Origin: Pseudomonas syringae KCTC 12500
Lineage (GTDB): Bacteria; Pseudomonadota; Gammaproteobacteria; Pseudomonadales; Pseudomonadaceae
Reading direction: 5' to 3'
NCBI RefSeq assembly: GCF_000507185.2
Contig: NZ_AYTM02000002.1
Span: 4,065,501 to 4,129,500, forward strand
Length of the DNA stretch: 64,000 bases
Shown here: positions 34,276 through 43,835 of the stretch, piece after piece
Layout of the letters: every line of letters begins with the position of its first letter
How positions within the stretch are numbered: the first letter of the stretch is position 1
Notes under the pieces: generated by a model
Seen by the model: only the letters and a program-made list of their open reading frames with translations
What the model was told of the DNA's origin: nothing
The model's database searches: none
Program-made: the position numbers and the translations under genes

Positions 34276-35367
34276 TCAGCGGCGCGGCTCATGCATCGGG
34301 CAACCGTTGTGCTGACTGCGAAAGCCCGCCGAGTGTTCATAGGCCGGTTTGCGCACGCGCATGACGCCGCCCAACGGACGATGCGCCTCAAGGCCATGCC
34401 ATGGGCTGAATGCCATGGCTTCGTCGATTTCCTGGATGTTTTGCTCCGACCACGATGACTGGCGGGGCACATCGATTCGAGCGACGGTTACGTAAGGGCT
34501 GAGGTCTTCCGGCCAGATCGCCGAGGCGTCCTCGATCGGCATTTTCTCCAGGTCCGTGGCCAACTGGACGCGGACTTCCCAACTGGCATCGTGTTCAATA
34601 AAGAACGCTTTGACCGCTTCGCGCAGACCGTCAGGGTTGTCTTTCAGGTCCACAGCCTTGTCGGTCAGCGCAATCAGCTCGGCGGAGACGGGCACGACGC
34701 TGAGCTTGGCGTAGTAGGGGCCGTATAGAAACGGTACGACGGTGTAGAATGTCTCGCCCAGGATGTGGGTCATCGGATGCCCGCCGAGACTTCTCAGTGT
34801 GCCACTTTCGCCCCCGGCAGCCTCGATCACCGACTCGATGCCGCGCAGGACGGCAGACAGCGCGCGTTTCATGCTCGGCGCCTTGTCGGTCGTCTTGGCC
34901 AGCAGCTTCAAGGTCTTCAGGAAGGCCTTGGGGTCCTTGGCGGTAAAGGCCTTGGCGTTTTGCATGACGAAATCCTGAGTGGTTGCCTCTGCGCTGCCAG
35001 GCAAGCGCGGGCCTTCGACGCCGACCAGTTTGATGGCCAGGCCTCTGGGCGTGGACACCTTATCGTCGAGAATGTCGCCCGGGTTGGTCGAGAAGCGCAT
35101 GACCACCGGGAAGTTGCCGGGCCTGGCAAAGGCACCCTGGGCCAACGGCTCGGGCAGGTCGTCGTAAACCTGAATCTGACCGTGGAGCAAGCCATGGGCC
35201 TTGGCGTGCACACTGCGAATGGCGTGCCCTGTGTCTTGATACGTGGTCTCCAGGATGGAGTGCATGGCTTCGACCAGCTCTTTGCTGGTCTGCGCTTCAT
35301 CGTCCGGGACGACTTCAAATGAGGGCTGGAAGGGCAACGGCTGGACAGTCAGGTTTTGTGTGGTCAT
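34276..35367 (-). CDS. catalase-family heme protein (small y4iL/SrpA-like subgroup)
   Basis: The 363-residue product belongs to the catalase-related heme proteins. The distal histidine is in IRSVHAKAHGLLHG (His54), and VVMRFSTNPGD and TPRGLAIKLVG follow the catalase core pattern. It lacks the long C-terminal parts of classical monofunctional catalases and ends with the subgroup motif FSPWHGLEAHRPLGGVMR. It may act as a peroxidase or lipid-peroxide processing enzyme and not as a true catalase. No signal peptide is evident. It is transcribed divergently from kup. Confidence 0.8.
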   Translation of the reverse strand: MTTQNLTVQPLPFQPSFEVVPDDEAQTSKELVEAMHSILETTYQDTGHAIRSVHAKAHGLLHGQIQVYDDLPEPLAQGAFARPGNFPVVMRFSTNPGDILDDKVSTPRGLAIKLVGVEGPRLPGSAEATTQDFVMQNAKAFTAKDPKAFLKTLKLLAKTTDKAPSMKRALSAVLRGIESVIEAAGGESGTLRSLGGHPMTHILGETFYTVVPFLYGPYYAKLSVVPVSAELIALTDKAVDLKDNPDGLREAVKAFFIEHDASWEVRVQLATDLEKMPIEDASAIWPEDLSPYVTVARIDVPRQSSWSEQNIQEIDEAMAFSPWHGLEAHRPLGGVMRVRKPAYEHSAGFRSQHNGCPMHEPRR

Positions 35368-35700
35368 CAGGGCATCTCGGTCAGAGGTAATCAGGGTGCC
35401 CGGGCGTCGATGCGGTTCTTGTAGACCCCTGATGCGGCAGGCTTAACTAATGACCGGCCGATATTTTTGTCGTTCCATGAGAAACGTTGCCTCGAAAAAC
35501 TCCCTCAACAGGCAGTGATCAAGGTAGGGAGGCAGGCCGGATCGTTGCGATGATCTGCGTTTCACCAAGAATTACGACGAGTGCTGCGTTATGCTTCGCG
35601 CCATCGCGCCGAGGCATGTCAATGCCTGGCTGAATCTGAATTGTTACGCCTTGTGATGTTCTCAGTGTTGAACCTCATGTCTGGTTTCCGGGAGTAGTGG
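35368..35700. other. catalase-kup divergent spacer
   Basis: This 333-base spacer must contain both promoters. A GGGAG ribosome site precedes kup. I see AT-rich patches near 35445-35475 but no OxyR or other operator that I can name. Confidence 0.4.
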
Positions 35701-37596
35701 ATGAGTCAAGCAAACAGTCATGCGGAGGCCGGCGGCGCTGCCAAGCCCATCGGGTTGCTGATCGCCGCGGTAGGGGTGGTTTATGGCGACATCGGCACCA
35801 GTCCGCTGTACACCCTCAAGGAGGTGTTTCAGGGTGGTTACGGTGTGGACGTGACCCATGACGCGATTCTCGGCGTGCTGTCGCTGATCTTCTGGTCGCT
35901 GATCTGGGTGGTTTCCTTCAAATACATGGCGTTCGTACTGCGTGCCGATAACCAGGGCGAGGGCGGCATCATGGCGCTGATGGCCCTGGCGCGGCGAGCG
36001 TCGGCCAAACATCCCCGGCTGCAAATGATGATGGTGGTGTTCGGACTGTTCGGTGCCGCGTTGTTCTACGGTGACAGCATGATCACCCCGGCAGTTTCGG
36101 TCTTGTCGGCGATGGAAGGGCTGGAACTGGCGTTCGATGGCCTCGATCACTGGATCGTGCCCATGGCGCTGGTTGTGCTGGTGGGCCTGTTTCTGATTCA
36201 GCGTCATGGCACCGCGCGCATCGGCGTGCTGTTCGGCCCGGTGATGGTGATCTGGTTTCTGGTGCTCGGCGCGCTGGGTGTCTACGGCATCATGCAGTCG
36301 CCGGAAGTGCTGAAAGCGGTGAACCCGGCATGGGGTGTGAATTTTTTCATCATCCATCCGGGCATCGGTGTGGCCATTCTGGGTGCTGTGGTGCTTGCCC
36401 TGACAGGGGCCGAGGCGCTGTACGCCGACATGGGCCACTTCGGCCGCAAGCCGATTTCGCGTGCCTGGTTCATCCTCGTGCTGCCTGCGCTGCTGCTCAA
36501 CTATTTCGGTCAGGGTGCGCTGGTGCTGGGCAACCCTGAAGCGGTTCGTAACCCGTTCTACCTGCTGGCGCCGGGTTGGGCGCTGCTGCCACTGATCGGT
36601 CTGTCGACGATGGCGACCATCATTGCCTCGCAAGCGGTGATCTCCGGTGCCTTCTCGATGACACTGCAGGCGATCCAGCTGGGCTACATTCCGCGCATGC
36701 ACATCCAGCACACCTCCAGCGACGCGCAAGGCCAGATCTACATCGGTGCCGTCAACTGGGCGCTGATGGCGGGTGTGATTCTGCTGGTAATCGGCTTCGA
36801 ATCGTCTGGCGCGCTGGCGTCTGCCTACGGCGTCGCGGTGACCGGGACCATGCTCTGCACCACCATTCTGGTGTCCACGGTCATGCTGATGCTCTGGAAA
36901 TGGCCGCCGTTGCTGGCCGTTCCGCTGCTGATCTGCCTGCTGCTGGTGGACGGTCTGTTCTTCGCGGCCAACGTGCCGAAGATCTTCCAGGGCGGGGCTT
37001 TCCCGGTACTGGCGGGCGCGGTGCTGTTTATCCTCATGACCACCTGGAAGCGCGGCAAGCAATTGCTCGCGGAGCGAATCGACGAGGGCGGCCTGCCATT
37101 GCCGATCTTCATCGGCAGTATTCGCGTCCAGCCGCCGCATCGGGTACAGGGCACGGCGGTGTTCCTGACTGCACGTTCGGATGCCGTGCCCCACGCGCTG
37201 CTGCACAATATGCTGCACAACCAGGTGTTGCACGAGCAAGTGGTGCTGTTGACGGTGGTGTATGAAGACTCGCCGCGTGTGCCGTCCGCTCAGCGCTTCG
37301 AAGTCGAATCCTATGGCGAAGGCTTCTATCGGGTGATCCTGCACTTCGGCTTTATCGATGAGCCCGATGTACCGGCTGCACTGGCCTTGTGTCATTTGCC
37401 GGAGCTGGACTTCAGTCCGATGCGCACCACGTACTTTCTCAGCCGCGAGACGGTGATCCCGTCCAAGATGGATGGCATGGCGCGCTGGCGTGAAGCGTTG
37501 TTCGCCTTCATGCTCAAGAACGCCAACGGCAACCTGCGCTTCTTCAAGCTGCCGTTCAATCGGGTGATCGAGCTGGGTACCCAAGTGGAGATGTAA
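35701..37596 (+). CDS. kup: low-affinity potassium transporter Kup
   Basis: Kup is a proton-coupled K+ uptake protein of the inner membrane. The 631 residues hold about twelve membrane helices up to residue 455, then a cytoplasmic domain of about 170 residues. Signature segments are [18 protein letters not shown], the [14 protein letters not shown] loop, [18 protein letters not shown] and [17 protein letters not shown]. It starts at ATG 35701 behind CCGGGAGTAGTGG. Confidence 0.97.
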   Translation: MSQANSHAEAGGAAKPIGLLIAAVGVVYGDIGTSPLYTLKEVFQGGYGVDVTHDAILGVLSLIFWSLIWVVSFKYMAFVLRADNQGEGGIMALMALARRASAKHPRLQMMMVVFGLFGAALFYGDSMITPAVSVLSAMEGLELAFDGLDHWIVPMALVVLVGLFLIQRHGTARIGVLFGPVMVIWFLVLGALGVYGIMQSPEVLKAVNPAWGVNFFIIHPGIGVAILGAVVLALTGAEALYADMGHFGRKPISRAWFILVLPALLLNYFGQGALVLGNPEAVRNPFYLLAPGWALLPLIGLSTMATIIASQAVISGAFSMTLQAIQLGYIPRMHIQHTSSDAQGQIYIGAVNWALMAGVILLVIGFESSGALASAYGVAVTGTMLCTTILVSTVMLMLWKWPPLLAVPLLICLLLVDGLFFAANVPKIFQGGAFPVLAGAVLFILMTTWKRGKQLLAERIDEGGLPLPIFIGSIRVQPPHRVQGTAVFLTARSDAVPHALLHNMLHNQVLHEQVVLLTVVYEDSPRVPSAQRFEVESYGEGFYRVILHFGFIDEPDVPAALALCHLPELDFSPMRTTYFLSRETVIPSKMDGMARWREALFAFMLKNANGNLRFFKLPFNRVIELGTQVEM

Positions 37597-37626
37597 ACGT
37601 TGACCGGGCTGTCCGGCAGCGCAGAT

Positions 37627-37666
37627 AAAAAAATCCCGGCAACCTCACGGTGCCGGGATTTTTTTG
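37627..37666. terminator. bidirectional terminator between kup and acvB
   Basis: ATCCCGGCA (37633-37641) pairs with TGCCGGGAT (37651-37659). A-run before and T-run after make it work for both convergent genes. Confidence 0.9.
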
Positions 37667-37682
37667 GTAGCAAACTGCAGCG

Positions 37683-39017
37683 TTATTGAGCGGCAGTCTT
37701 GCCCTGACGCTTGTTGATCGCGTCGATCAGGCGTTTGGCCAGCGCCGGATAGTCCTCGTCGAAGTGATGACCGCCTGGCAACTGAACCGCTTCGCCGACG
37801 GCGGTAGTGTCAGTGCAACCGCTGTCTTTCTTCTCTTCGACGCCGTAAACGCAGAACACCTTGGCGGCTGGCAGCTTGGCCATTTCCTGTCCTGTGGTGG
37901 CTTCCTTGCCCGCGTTGCCGAGCCAGCCGTCAACGTGAATCTCGAAGCTGCCGGTGCGCGCAAAGGCCAGCAGAATGATCGCGTCCACCCGGTTCTGATC
38001 GTCTGCGGCCAGGCGATTGTAGATCGCCGGCATGACGTCCGCACCGAACGAATAGCCCGCCAGGATGAAGCGCTTGGTGCCCCATTTCTGACGGTAGTGG
38101 TTCATCAGGTCGGTGAGGTCGACGGCGGTCTGTTCCGGCGTCTTGTGTTCCCAGTAGTAGCGCAGTACGTCAATGCCTACCACCGGGTAACCCATCTTGG
38201 CCATGTCGCCGGCCACGACTTTGTCCAGGTCGCGCCATCCGCCGTCACCGGACATGAACAGCGTCACGGTGTCGGAAGGCTGGCTGGCCGGGACTTCGAC
38301 CGTCGGTATGCCCAGTCCGCCACTGTCATTTTCGCCGAGCAGCAGATGACGAAGTTCGGTGTTGAGCACCTGAGGCAGCGGAATGTCGTAGTCGCTGATG
38401 CTGGTGTCGGCGTTGGTCTGGTCGCGCACGAAGGCTGCGCTCGGATCATCCGGCGCGTCGTTCCAGGCGGCCAGCCAGTGCCCGTGCGCAGCCTTTTGTG
38501 GCAGCGGTACGTCGCAGATCTGTGGCGGCTTTTCGTCTTCTTCCAAAACGGGCGGTGGGTTCGAGGCATGCTCGAGCGCGAAATCTACTGAAATGGCCTG
38601 CGCCTTGTCATCGGTCTGTCCGGCCAGCCAGCGCCAGGCCAGTGTCGCGCCAGGGCCTATGCCACCGACGACCTTTGCAGGGCCGTCGAGCTTCGTCAGA
38701 GCGTCCTGAAAGGTCTTCTGCTGCAGGACGCAGTCGTCCTTGGGCAACACCACCTGAATGATGCGTGCCGACGCATCCTTGCTGATCGCCAGCAATTGCT
38801 TGTCGGTCAGCATGTCTTCAGCGGTGACGGCCAGTGCGATACGGGTTTTGATGCTGGTGGCCGGCGTTACGCTGGTCAGCGGCGCGCCACCGTCAAGGTT
38901 AGAGTGTTCCAGTGATGCGGGCGGAGCGGGGCGGGTCCAGACCCAGACTCCCAGCGCCACGATTAAAAGAACAATTACCAGAGCTGCGAGCAAAAGGCGC
39001 CAGGAGCGTCGAATCAT
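37683..39017 (-). CDS. acvB: AcvB/VirJ-family protein, probable aminoacyl-phosphatidylglycerol hydrolase
   Basis: The 444-residue product has an N-terminal membrane anchor or signal (about residues 6-28) and two halves. The C-terminal VirJ domain is an alpha/beta hydrolase with TLFMSGDGGWRDLDK and the nucleophile elbow AGYSFGAD. In Agrobacterium AcvB hydrolyses lysyl-phosphatidylglycerol in the periplasm, and related genes are often paired with mprF. Here the ATG overlaps the mprF stop (ATGA at 39014-39017), so the synthase and putative hydrolase are translationally coupled. Substrate (lysyl or alanyl lipid) is inferred. Confidence 0.88.
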   Translation of the reverse strand: MIRRSWRLLLAALVIVLLIVALGVWVWTRPAPPASLEHSNLDGGAPLTSVTPATSIKTRIALAVTAEDMLTDKQLLAISKDASARIIQVVLPKDDCVLQQKTFQDALTKLDGPAKVVGGIGPGATLAWRWLAGQTDDKAQAISVDFALEHASNPPPVLEEDEKPPQICDVPLPQKAAHGHWLAAWNDAPDDPSAAFVRDQTNADTSISDYDIPLPQVLNTELRHLLLGENDSGGLGIPTVEVPASQPSDTVTLFMSGDGGWRDLDKVVAGDMAKMGYPVVGIDVLRYYWEHKTPEQTAVDLTDLMNHYRQKWGTKRFILAGYSFGADVMPAIYNRLAADDQNRVDAIILLAFARTGSFEIHVDGWLGNAGKEATTGQEMAKLPAAKVFCVYGVEEKKDSGCTDTTAVGEAVQLPGGHHFDEDYPALAKRLIDAINKRQGKTAAQ

Positions 39018-41659
39018 CAGCGTTTCACCAATCCAGTCAGGCCGCCCGCAATCAGGGCGGCGGTGTCAGCCAGTGCCACAAGCGGATCGAGTCCGGCAGG
39101 CACGGCCATATAACGAGGTTCCCAATCGGGCTGAAACTTGTCCTTGAAGCGACGCAGCCCCTGGAAGTTGTACAGCTGTTCGCCACGGCGGAAGATCATC
39201 GAACCCAGACGCTGGGTGATGGGTGCGCCGCGTCGTGGCTGCAGGCCCGACAAAGGCACCATGCCCAGGCTGAAGCGCGCGTAGCCTTGGGCTTTGTAAT
39301 GCAGGATCAGGCCGACCATCATGAACTCCATGGTCAGCTTGGGTGCATCCGGGTGAGAGCGCATCAGGTCCAGGCTGGCCAGTTCCGGGCTGGTGGTTTC
39401 CAACAGGTTAGAGAACGCGACCGGCTTGCCCTGGAAGTGCACGATGGCAATGCGGAAGTACTTCAGGTACTCAGTACTGAAGCGGCCCAGCGAGAAGCCT
39501 TTTTCACGGACATTCTTGCCCGTCAGCCAGGCGTCGGAAATCACTTTCAGCTCGTCGATCGGCGCCTGGCCCGGTTCGTAGATTTCCAGCGAAAGACCGT
39601 CGCGGCCACCCCGGTTCCAGGTGTAACGCAGGTCTTTCATCTCCTTGCCCTTGGCGTCGATGTCGAAGCGACGCAGGTCGACGCGCGCTTCTTCACCCAG
39701 CTTGATGGCCGTGAGACCGATGTCCATGTAGAACGGCAGGTTTTCTGCACGTACCTGGTAGAACACCGGACGCGCATGGTGCACGTCGCACAGGTCGCGG
39801 AATTGCCAGATCAGCTCGGCACGCTGCTGTGTGGGGCCGATCGGGTCGTAAAGCGCTACCAGGCTGCGGCCGCGATGCGAGTACATCAGGAACGCATTGC
39901 CGGCCGGATGGAACAGGATTGCCTTGTCGCCGGTCAGCACCAGGCCGCCATCCGGCTGTTTGGATGCTTTGAGGATCTCGGCTGCCTTGTCCAGGTCTGC
40001 CGCGTCGGGCAGCTTGATGACCGGTCTGGCGGTACGCAGCAACCAGGTCAGCGAAACCACGACCAGCAGCACTGCGCTGCCCAGCGCCGAACGCAGGCCG
40101 CGCGGGGCGTCTGCATCGAGGGTAAACTGCCACCACAACTGATGACTGTAGGGCACGTCCTGATAGGCGAACAGCAGCAGCCAGATCGAGGCACCGACCA
40201 CACAGATGCTGGCAATCAGGTAGACCGGCGAGAACGGCAGCTCCAGCAGGCGACTTGGACGGTAGAACGAACGGCGGAAGGTCAGCAGCAGGCAGGCGGT
40301 CAGCAGCAGCATGCTGGCTTCTTCCCAGTCGAAGCCCTTGAGTATCGACAGCACTGCACCGACCAGCAGCAAAATAGAGGTCAGCATCCATGCAGCCGAC
40401 AGTCGACGACGCAGGCCTTGGGCGAGCAGCAGGCACAGCACACCCACCAGACTGGCCCCGAAGTGCGACGCATCGATCAGCCGATGCGGGATCATGAAGC
40501 CGACGTTTTCCAGACGGGTGTCGATTTCAGGGGTGGCACCAGAGAAGAGCAGCACCACCCCCGACAAGAAAACCAGTAGTGCCAGAATCGGTGCCGCCAG
40601 CCCTGAAGCGACGCGCATGGCCTGCCGGGTCGGCAGCAGGCGCTGGGCCTCGGTAAACAGCAGGGTAAGGCAGGCCAGCAGCAGCGGCAGGATCACGTAG
40701 ATCAGGCGATATAGCAGCAGCGCAGCGGCGAGCGGGGCGGCACCCAGCTCGTTGGCAAAGGCCGCAAGCAGAATCGCCTCGAACACGCCGACGCCGCCAG
40801 GCACATGGCTGAGCACGCCGGCCGCGAGCGCCAGCAGGTATATAAGGATGAATGCACCCAGCGGCGGCGCATGCGGCAGCAGCAGGTACAACACCATCGC
40901 TGCGGCGGCGACGTCCAGCGCGGTGATCACCAGCTGAATCAGCGTCAGCTTCAAATCTGGCAGGCGCAAGGTGCGACGACCGAGGCGAACCAGAATATTG
41001 TGCGGGATGTCCTGTTCCGGCAGGCGGCGACGGTAGACGAACACCGCCAGCAACAGACTTCCGATCAACACCGCTGTAGCGACTACAGCCAGCACGTCCA
41101 CGGGAAGTTTGAGTGCCAGTGACGCGCCTGACAGGTTGCTCAACGTGGCCAGTGCAGCCAGTGGAGGCAACGCACAACCCAGTGACAGGCTGGCGAACAC
41201 GGTCATGCGGGCGATTTCGATTGCGCCTACGCCATGGCGTGAATAAAGCCTGTAGCGCACCGAGCCACCGGACAGCATCGACAGGCCGACCGCATTGCCG
41301 ATGGCAAATGAGGTGAAGCCGCCTAGAAGCAGCGTCTTGATTGGCAGGTCGACATTGGCGTACCGACTGGCGGACAGTTCATAGCCCATCAGGATGATAT
41401 AGCCGACGATTGCCGCGAGCAGCGCACCGCCCAAGGCGGGCAGGGGGACTGCGAACAGCGAATCGTGCAGCGCATACCAGTCCATTTCGACCAGCATGTG
41501 GCGGCAGGCTATAAGGGCCAGGCTGAACAACAGCAGCATCACCGCCAGCCCTATGGGCTGTCGGTATTTGCTCAGCAGCTCCCGCCAGTTATGGCGCGGT
41601 GGGCTGACGGGTTGCTCTGCATCAATGGTTTCATTGGAATCGGACATGTTGTCGCGCAT
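39017..41659 (-). CDS. mprF: bifunctional phosphatidylglycerol flippase/aminoacyltransferase MprF
   Basis: MprF transfers lysine or alanine from aminoacyl-tRNA to phosphatidylglycerol and flips the product, reducing sensitivity to cationic peptides. The ATG at 41659 follows AAGGAGTGATTG and gives 880 residues. About 12-14 membrane helices fill residues 35-530. The C-terminal cytosolic synthase (DUF2156/GNAT-like) includes GRSLVALYDPIGP, YTWNRGGRDGLSLEI, LEFMMVGLI-type segment TMEFMMVGLIL and SLGMVPLSGL. Amino-acid specificity cannot be read with confidence. It is followed directly by acvB. Confidence 0.95.
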   Translation of the reverse strand: MRDNMSDSNETIDAEQPVSPPRHNWRELLSKYRQPIGLAVMLLLFSLALIACRHMLVEMDWYALHDSLFAVPLPALGGALLAAIVGYIILMGYELSASRYANVDLPIKTLLLGGFTSFAIGNAVGLSMLSGGSVRYRLYSRHGVGAIEIARMTVFASLSLGCALPPLAALATLSNLSGASLALKLPVDVLAVVATAVLIGSLLLAVFVYRRRLPEQDIPHNILVRLGRRTLRLPDLKLTLIQLVITALDVAAAAMVLYLLLPHAPPLGAFILIYLLALAAGVLSHVPGGVGVFEAILLAAFANELGAAPLAAALLLYRLIYVILPLLLACLTLLFTEAQRLLPTRQAMRVASGLAAPILALLVFLSGVVLLFSGATPEIDTRLENVGFMIPHRLIDASHFGASLVGVLCLLLAQGLRRRLSAAWMLTSILLLVGAVLSILKGFDWEEASMLLLTACLLLTFRRSFYRPSRLLELPFSPVYLIASICVVGASIWLLLFAYQDVPYSHQLWWQFTLDADAPRGLRSALGSAVLLVVVSLTWLLRTARPVIKLPDAADLDKAAEILKASKQPDGGLVLTGDKAILFHPAGNAFLMYSHRGRSLVALYDPIGPTQQRAELIWQFRDLCDVHHARPVFYQVRAENLPFYMDIGLTAIKLGEEARVDLRRFDIDAKGKEMKDLRYTWNRGGRDGLSLEIYEPGQAPIDELKVISDAWLTGKNVREKGFSLGRFSTEYLKYFRIAIVHFQGKPVAFSNLLETTSPELASLDLMRSHPDAPKLTMEFMMVGLILHYKAQGYARFSLGMVPLSGLQPRRGAPITQRLGSMIFRRGEQLYNFQGLRRFKDKFQPDWEPRYMAVPAGLDPLVALADTAALIAGGLTGLVKR

Positions 41660-41968
41660 CAATCACTCCTTGGATCGTGCGCGACAGGATGGAGGTATGC
41701 AGCCAAGTTACCAATCCCTACGCAGAAAATATTTCAGGATGTTAGCGCGTCAACGTCTAACGAGCGAATAGCGAATCGAGCCGGGTGATGCTGTTCAGCT
41801 ACGGTTCAGTCGTGATTCAGCTTAGTAACACCTATCGGCAGCGCACGCAAAAACTGTCGTAAATGCACGTATTACGTTACAGATGTGATGATAGGGTTTC
41901 AAAGGACTTTGGAAATAGTCTTTTTTGTCAGACAGTTAGTCGTTGTCCGCATTGCTTTTTTACCGGAA
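41660..41968. other. mprF upstream region
   Basis: This 309-base stretch carries no gene that I can support. It must hold the mprF promoter on the minus strand. TTCAGCTACGGTTCAGTCGTGATTCAG near 41791-41820 has spaced TTCAG units that could be a regulator site, but I cannot assign it. Confidence 0.35.
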
Positions 41969-41969
41969 A

Positions 41970-41999
41970 CAAAAAAGGCCACTCTTTCGAGTAGCCTTT
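41970..41999 (-). terminator. terminator of tRNA-fMet copy 1
   Basis: On the minus strand AGGCTACTC pairs with GAGTGGCCT around GAAA, followed by TTTTTT (AAAAAA at 41971-41976 on the plus strand). Confidence 0.8.
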
Positions 42000-42008
42000 C
42001 TTGATGTT

Positions 42009-42085
<77 letters not shown>

Positions 42086-42098
42086 TCTGTGTGGCGGC

Positions 42099-42126
42099 AT
42101 TCTACAGCCGAACGCTGAAGTGTCAA
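42099..42126 (-). promoter_or_regulatory. promoter of tRNA-fMet copy 1
   Basis: On the minus strand TTGACA (complement of 42121-42126) and TAGAAT (complement of 42099-42104) are spaced by 16 bases, a near-consensus sigma-70 promoter with the start just before the tRNA 5' end. A GC-rich discriminator GCCGCC follows the -10. Confidence 0.8.
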
Positions 42127-42348
42127 CCCTTAATCCGCAAAGTATGCAAATGAGTAGCGGATTTTGCAGATTTTGCACGCTTGGGGTCGGGTGACCGGTT
42201 TTCAGAGCAGCATGCCTGCGTGGAGCATTATCAGGAAAGCGTACGGCCAGGCCGTCAGGATTCGCCGCAGGGTGCCGGAGAGCGCTGTATATCTGCGCGA
42301 GGCATGGCCCGATGTCCGGGCTTGGGAAGGGTGCTTTTCAGGCGCGCA

Positions 42349-42379
42349 CAAAAAAGGCCACTCTTTCGAGTAGCCTTTT
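42349..42379 (-). terminator. terminator of tRNA-fMet copy 2
   Basis: It is the same hairpin as copy 1, with a perfect T/A flank on both sides (AAAAAAGGC ... GCCTTTTTT on the plus strand). Confidence 0.8.
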
Positions 42380-42387
42380 TTGATGTT

Positions 42388-42464
<77 letters not shown>

Positions 42465-42477
42465 TCTGTGTGGCGGC

Positions 42478-42505
42478 ATTCTACAGAGAGATGACGAGGT
42501 GTCAA
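42478..42505 (-). promoter_or_regulatory. promoter of tRNA-fMet copy 2
   Basis: TTGACA (complement of 42500-42505) and TAGAAT (complement of 42478-42483) are spaced by 16 bases. Spacing and hexamers are identical to copy 1 although the spacer sequence differs. Confidence 0.8.
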
Positions 42506-42725
42506 TGGTTAGTTTCAAAAAAGTGCTTTTTCTTCAAACGCTTAGCGGATCCAGATGATCGGTCTGCATGGTATTGGCGCTTGCATGACGGGGCTTTGCA
42601 GCTGTTTCGGTCATGCATGATGGGCGTTTGACTACTTTTCATGGCGACCTTTCGCATCATTGGATGTTACTTGGCGGTACGAATGAGATACTGCGCGGCC
42701 ATTGATTGCAAAATCCCATCAGGTC

Positions 42726-43787
42726 ATGACGCAGCGCAAAATCATCCACATCGACTGTGACTGCTTTTATGCAGCCATTGAAATGCGTGACGAGCCCGAC
42801 CTCGCTGGCAAGCCGCTGGCGGTAGGCGGCTCTGCGGAGCGACGCGGGGTGATTGCGACCTGTAATTACGAGGCGCGCGCGTATGGCGTGCGCTCGGCCA
42901 TGTCCTCCCGGCATGCGCTCAAGCTCTGCCCGGACCTGACCATCGTCAAGCCGCGCATGGATGCTTATAAAGAAGCGTCGCGGGAAATTCACACGATCTT
43001 TCGGGATTACACCGACCTTATAGAGCCGTTGTCTCTGGATGAGGCCTTTCTGGACGTGTCCGAGGCCGGGCACTTTTCCGGCAGCGCCACGCGCATCGCG
43101 CAGGACATCCGTCGTCGGGTCTCGAATCAGTTGCACATCACCGTGTCGGCGGGCGTTGCGCCCAACAAGTTTCTCGCCAAGATCGCCAGCGACTGGAAAA
43201 AGCCCAACGGCTTGTTCGTCATCACGCCGGATCAGGTCGAGGATTTCGTCGCTTCCTTGCCGGTCACCAAGCTTCATGGCGTAGGAAAGGTCACCGCAGA
43301 CAAGCTCGGCCGGCTGGGTATCGTCGACTGCGCCGACCTGCGAAGCCGCAGCAAGCTCGCGCTGGTTCGGGAATTCGGCAGCTTTGGCGAGCGCCTCTGG
43401 AGTCTGGCTCACGGGATCGATGACCGACCGGTGCAGAATGACAGCCGACGTCAGTCAGTCAGCGTTGAAAATACTTACGATACGGATCTGCCCGATCTGG
43501 CGGCCTGCCTGGAAAAACTGCCCGACCTGCTGGAAACCCTGAGTGGCCGTATGGCCAGAATGGAAGGGCAGTACCGGCCCGGCAAGCCGTTCGTCAAAGT
43601 GAAGTTTCACGACTTTACGCAGACGACTCTCGAACAATCCGGGGCCGGAAGGGATCTGGGCAGTTATGAGCAGCTGCTGGCTCAGGCGTTCGCCCGCGGT
43701 GGCAAGCCGGTGCGATTGCTGGGCATAGGCGTGCGTCTGCACGATCTGCGTGCAGCCCATGAACAGCTGGAATTGTTCTCTCGATAA
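42726..43787 (+). CDS. dinB: DNA polymerase IV
   Basis: DinB is a Y-family translesion polymerase. The ATG at 42726 (MTQRKIIHIDCDCFYAAIE) gives 353 residues; a TTG at 42702 would add eight. Catalytic acidic residues are Asp10 in HIDCDCFY and the Asp-Glu pair in PLSLDEAFLDVS. The little-finger domain follows SVSVENTYDTDLPDLAACL. No good LexA box was seen directly upstream. Confidence 0.95.
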   Translation: MTQRKIIHIDCDCFYAAIEMRDEPDLAGKPLAVGGSAERRGVIATCNYEARAYGVRSAMSSRHALKLCPDLTIVKPRMDAYKEASREIHTIFRDYTDLIEPLSLDEAFLDVSEAGHFSGSATRIAQDIRRRVSNQLHITVSAGVAPNKFLAKIASDWKKPNGLFVITPDQVEDFVASLPVTKLHGVGKVTADKLGRLGIVDCADLRSRSKLALVREFGSFGERLWSLAHGIDDRPVQNDSRRQSVSVENTYDTDLPDLAACLEKLPDLLETLSGRMARMEGQYRPGKPFVKVKFHDFTQTTLEQSGAGRDLGSYEQLLAQAFARGGKPVRLLGIGVRLHDLRAAHEQLELFSR

Positions 43788-43835
43788 TGACTGGCCGCGG
43801 TTATACGCCGCGGCCTTTCATGTTACAGGCACTTG

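Noticed and set aside
35662..37584. 640-codon open frame antisense to kup
   Set aside because: The product is dominated by Gln/His/Arg low complexity, typical of an antisense shadow of a membrane protein gene.
38912..40579. 555-codon open frame antisense to acvB and mprF
   Set aside because: It spans two real genes and has Gln/His/Arg-rich shadow composition.
42600..42725. LexA box before dinB
   Set aside because: No CTG-N10-CAG with a suitable AT-rich centre was found in the spacer.
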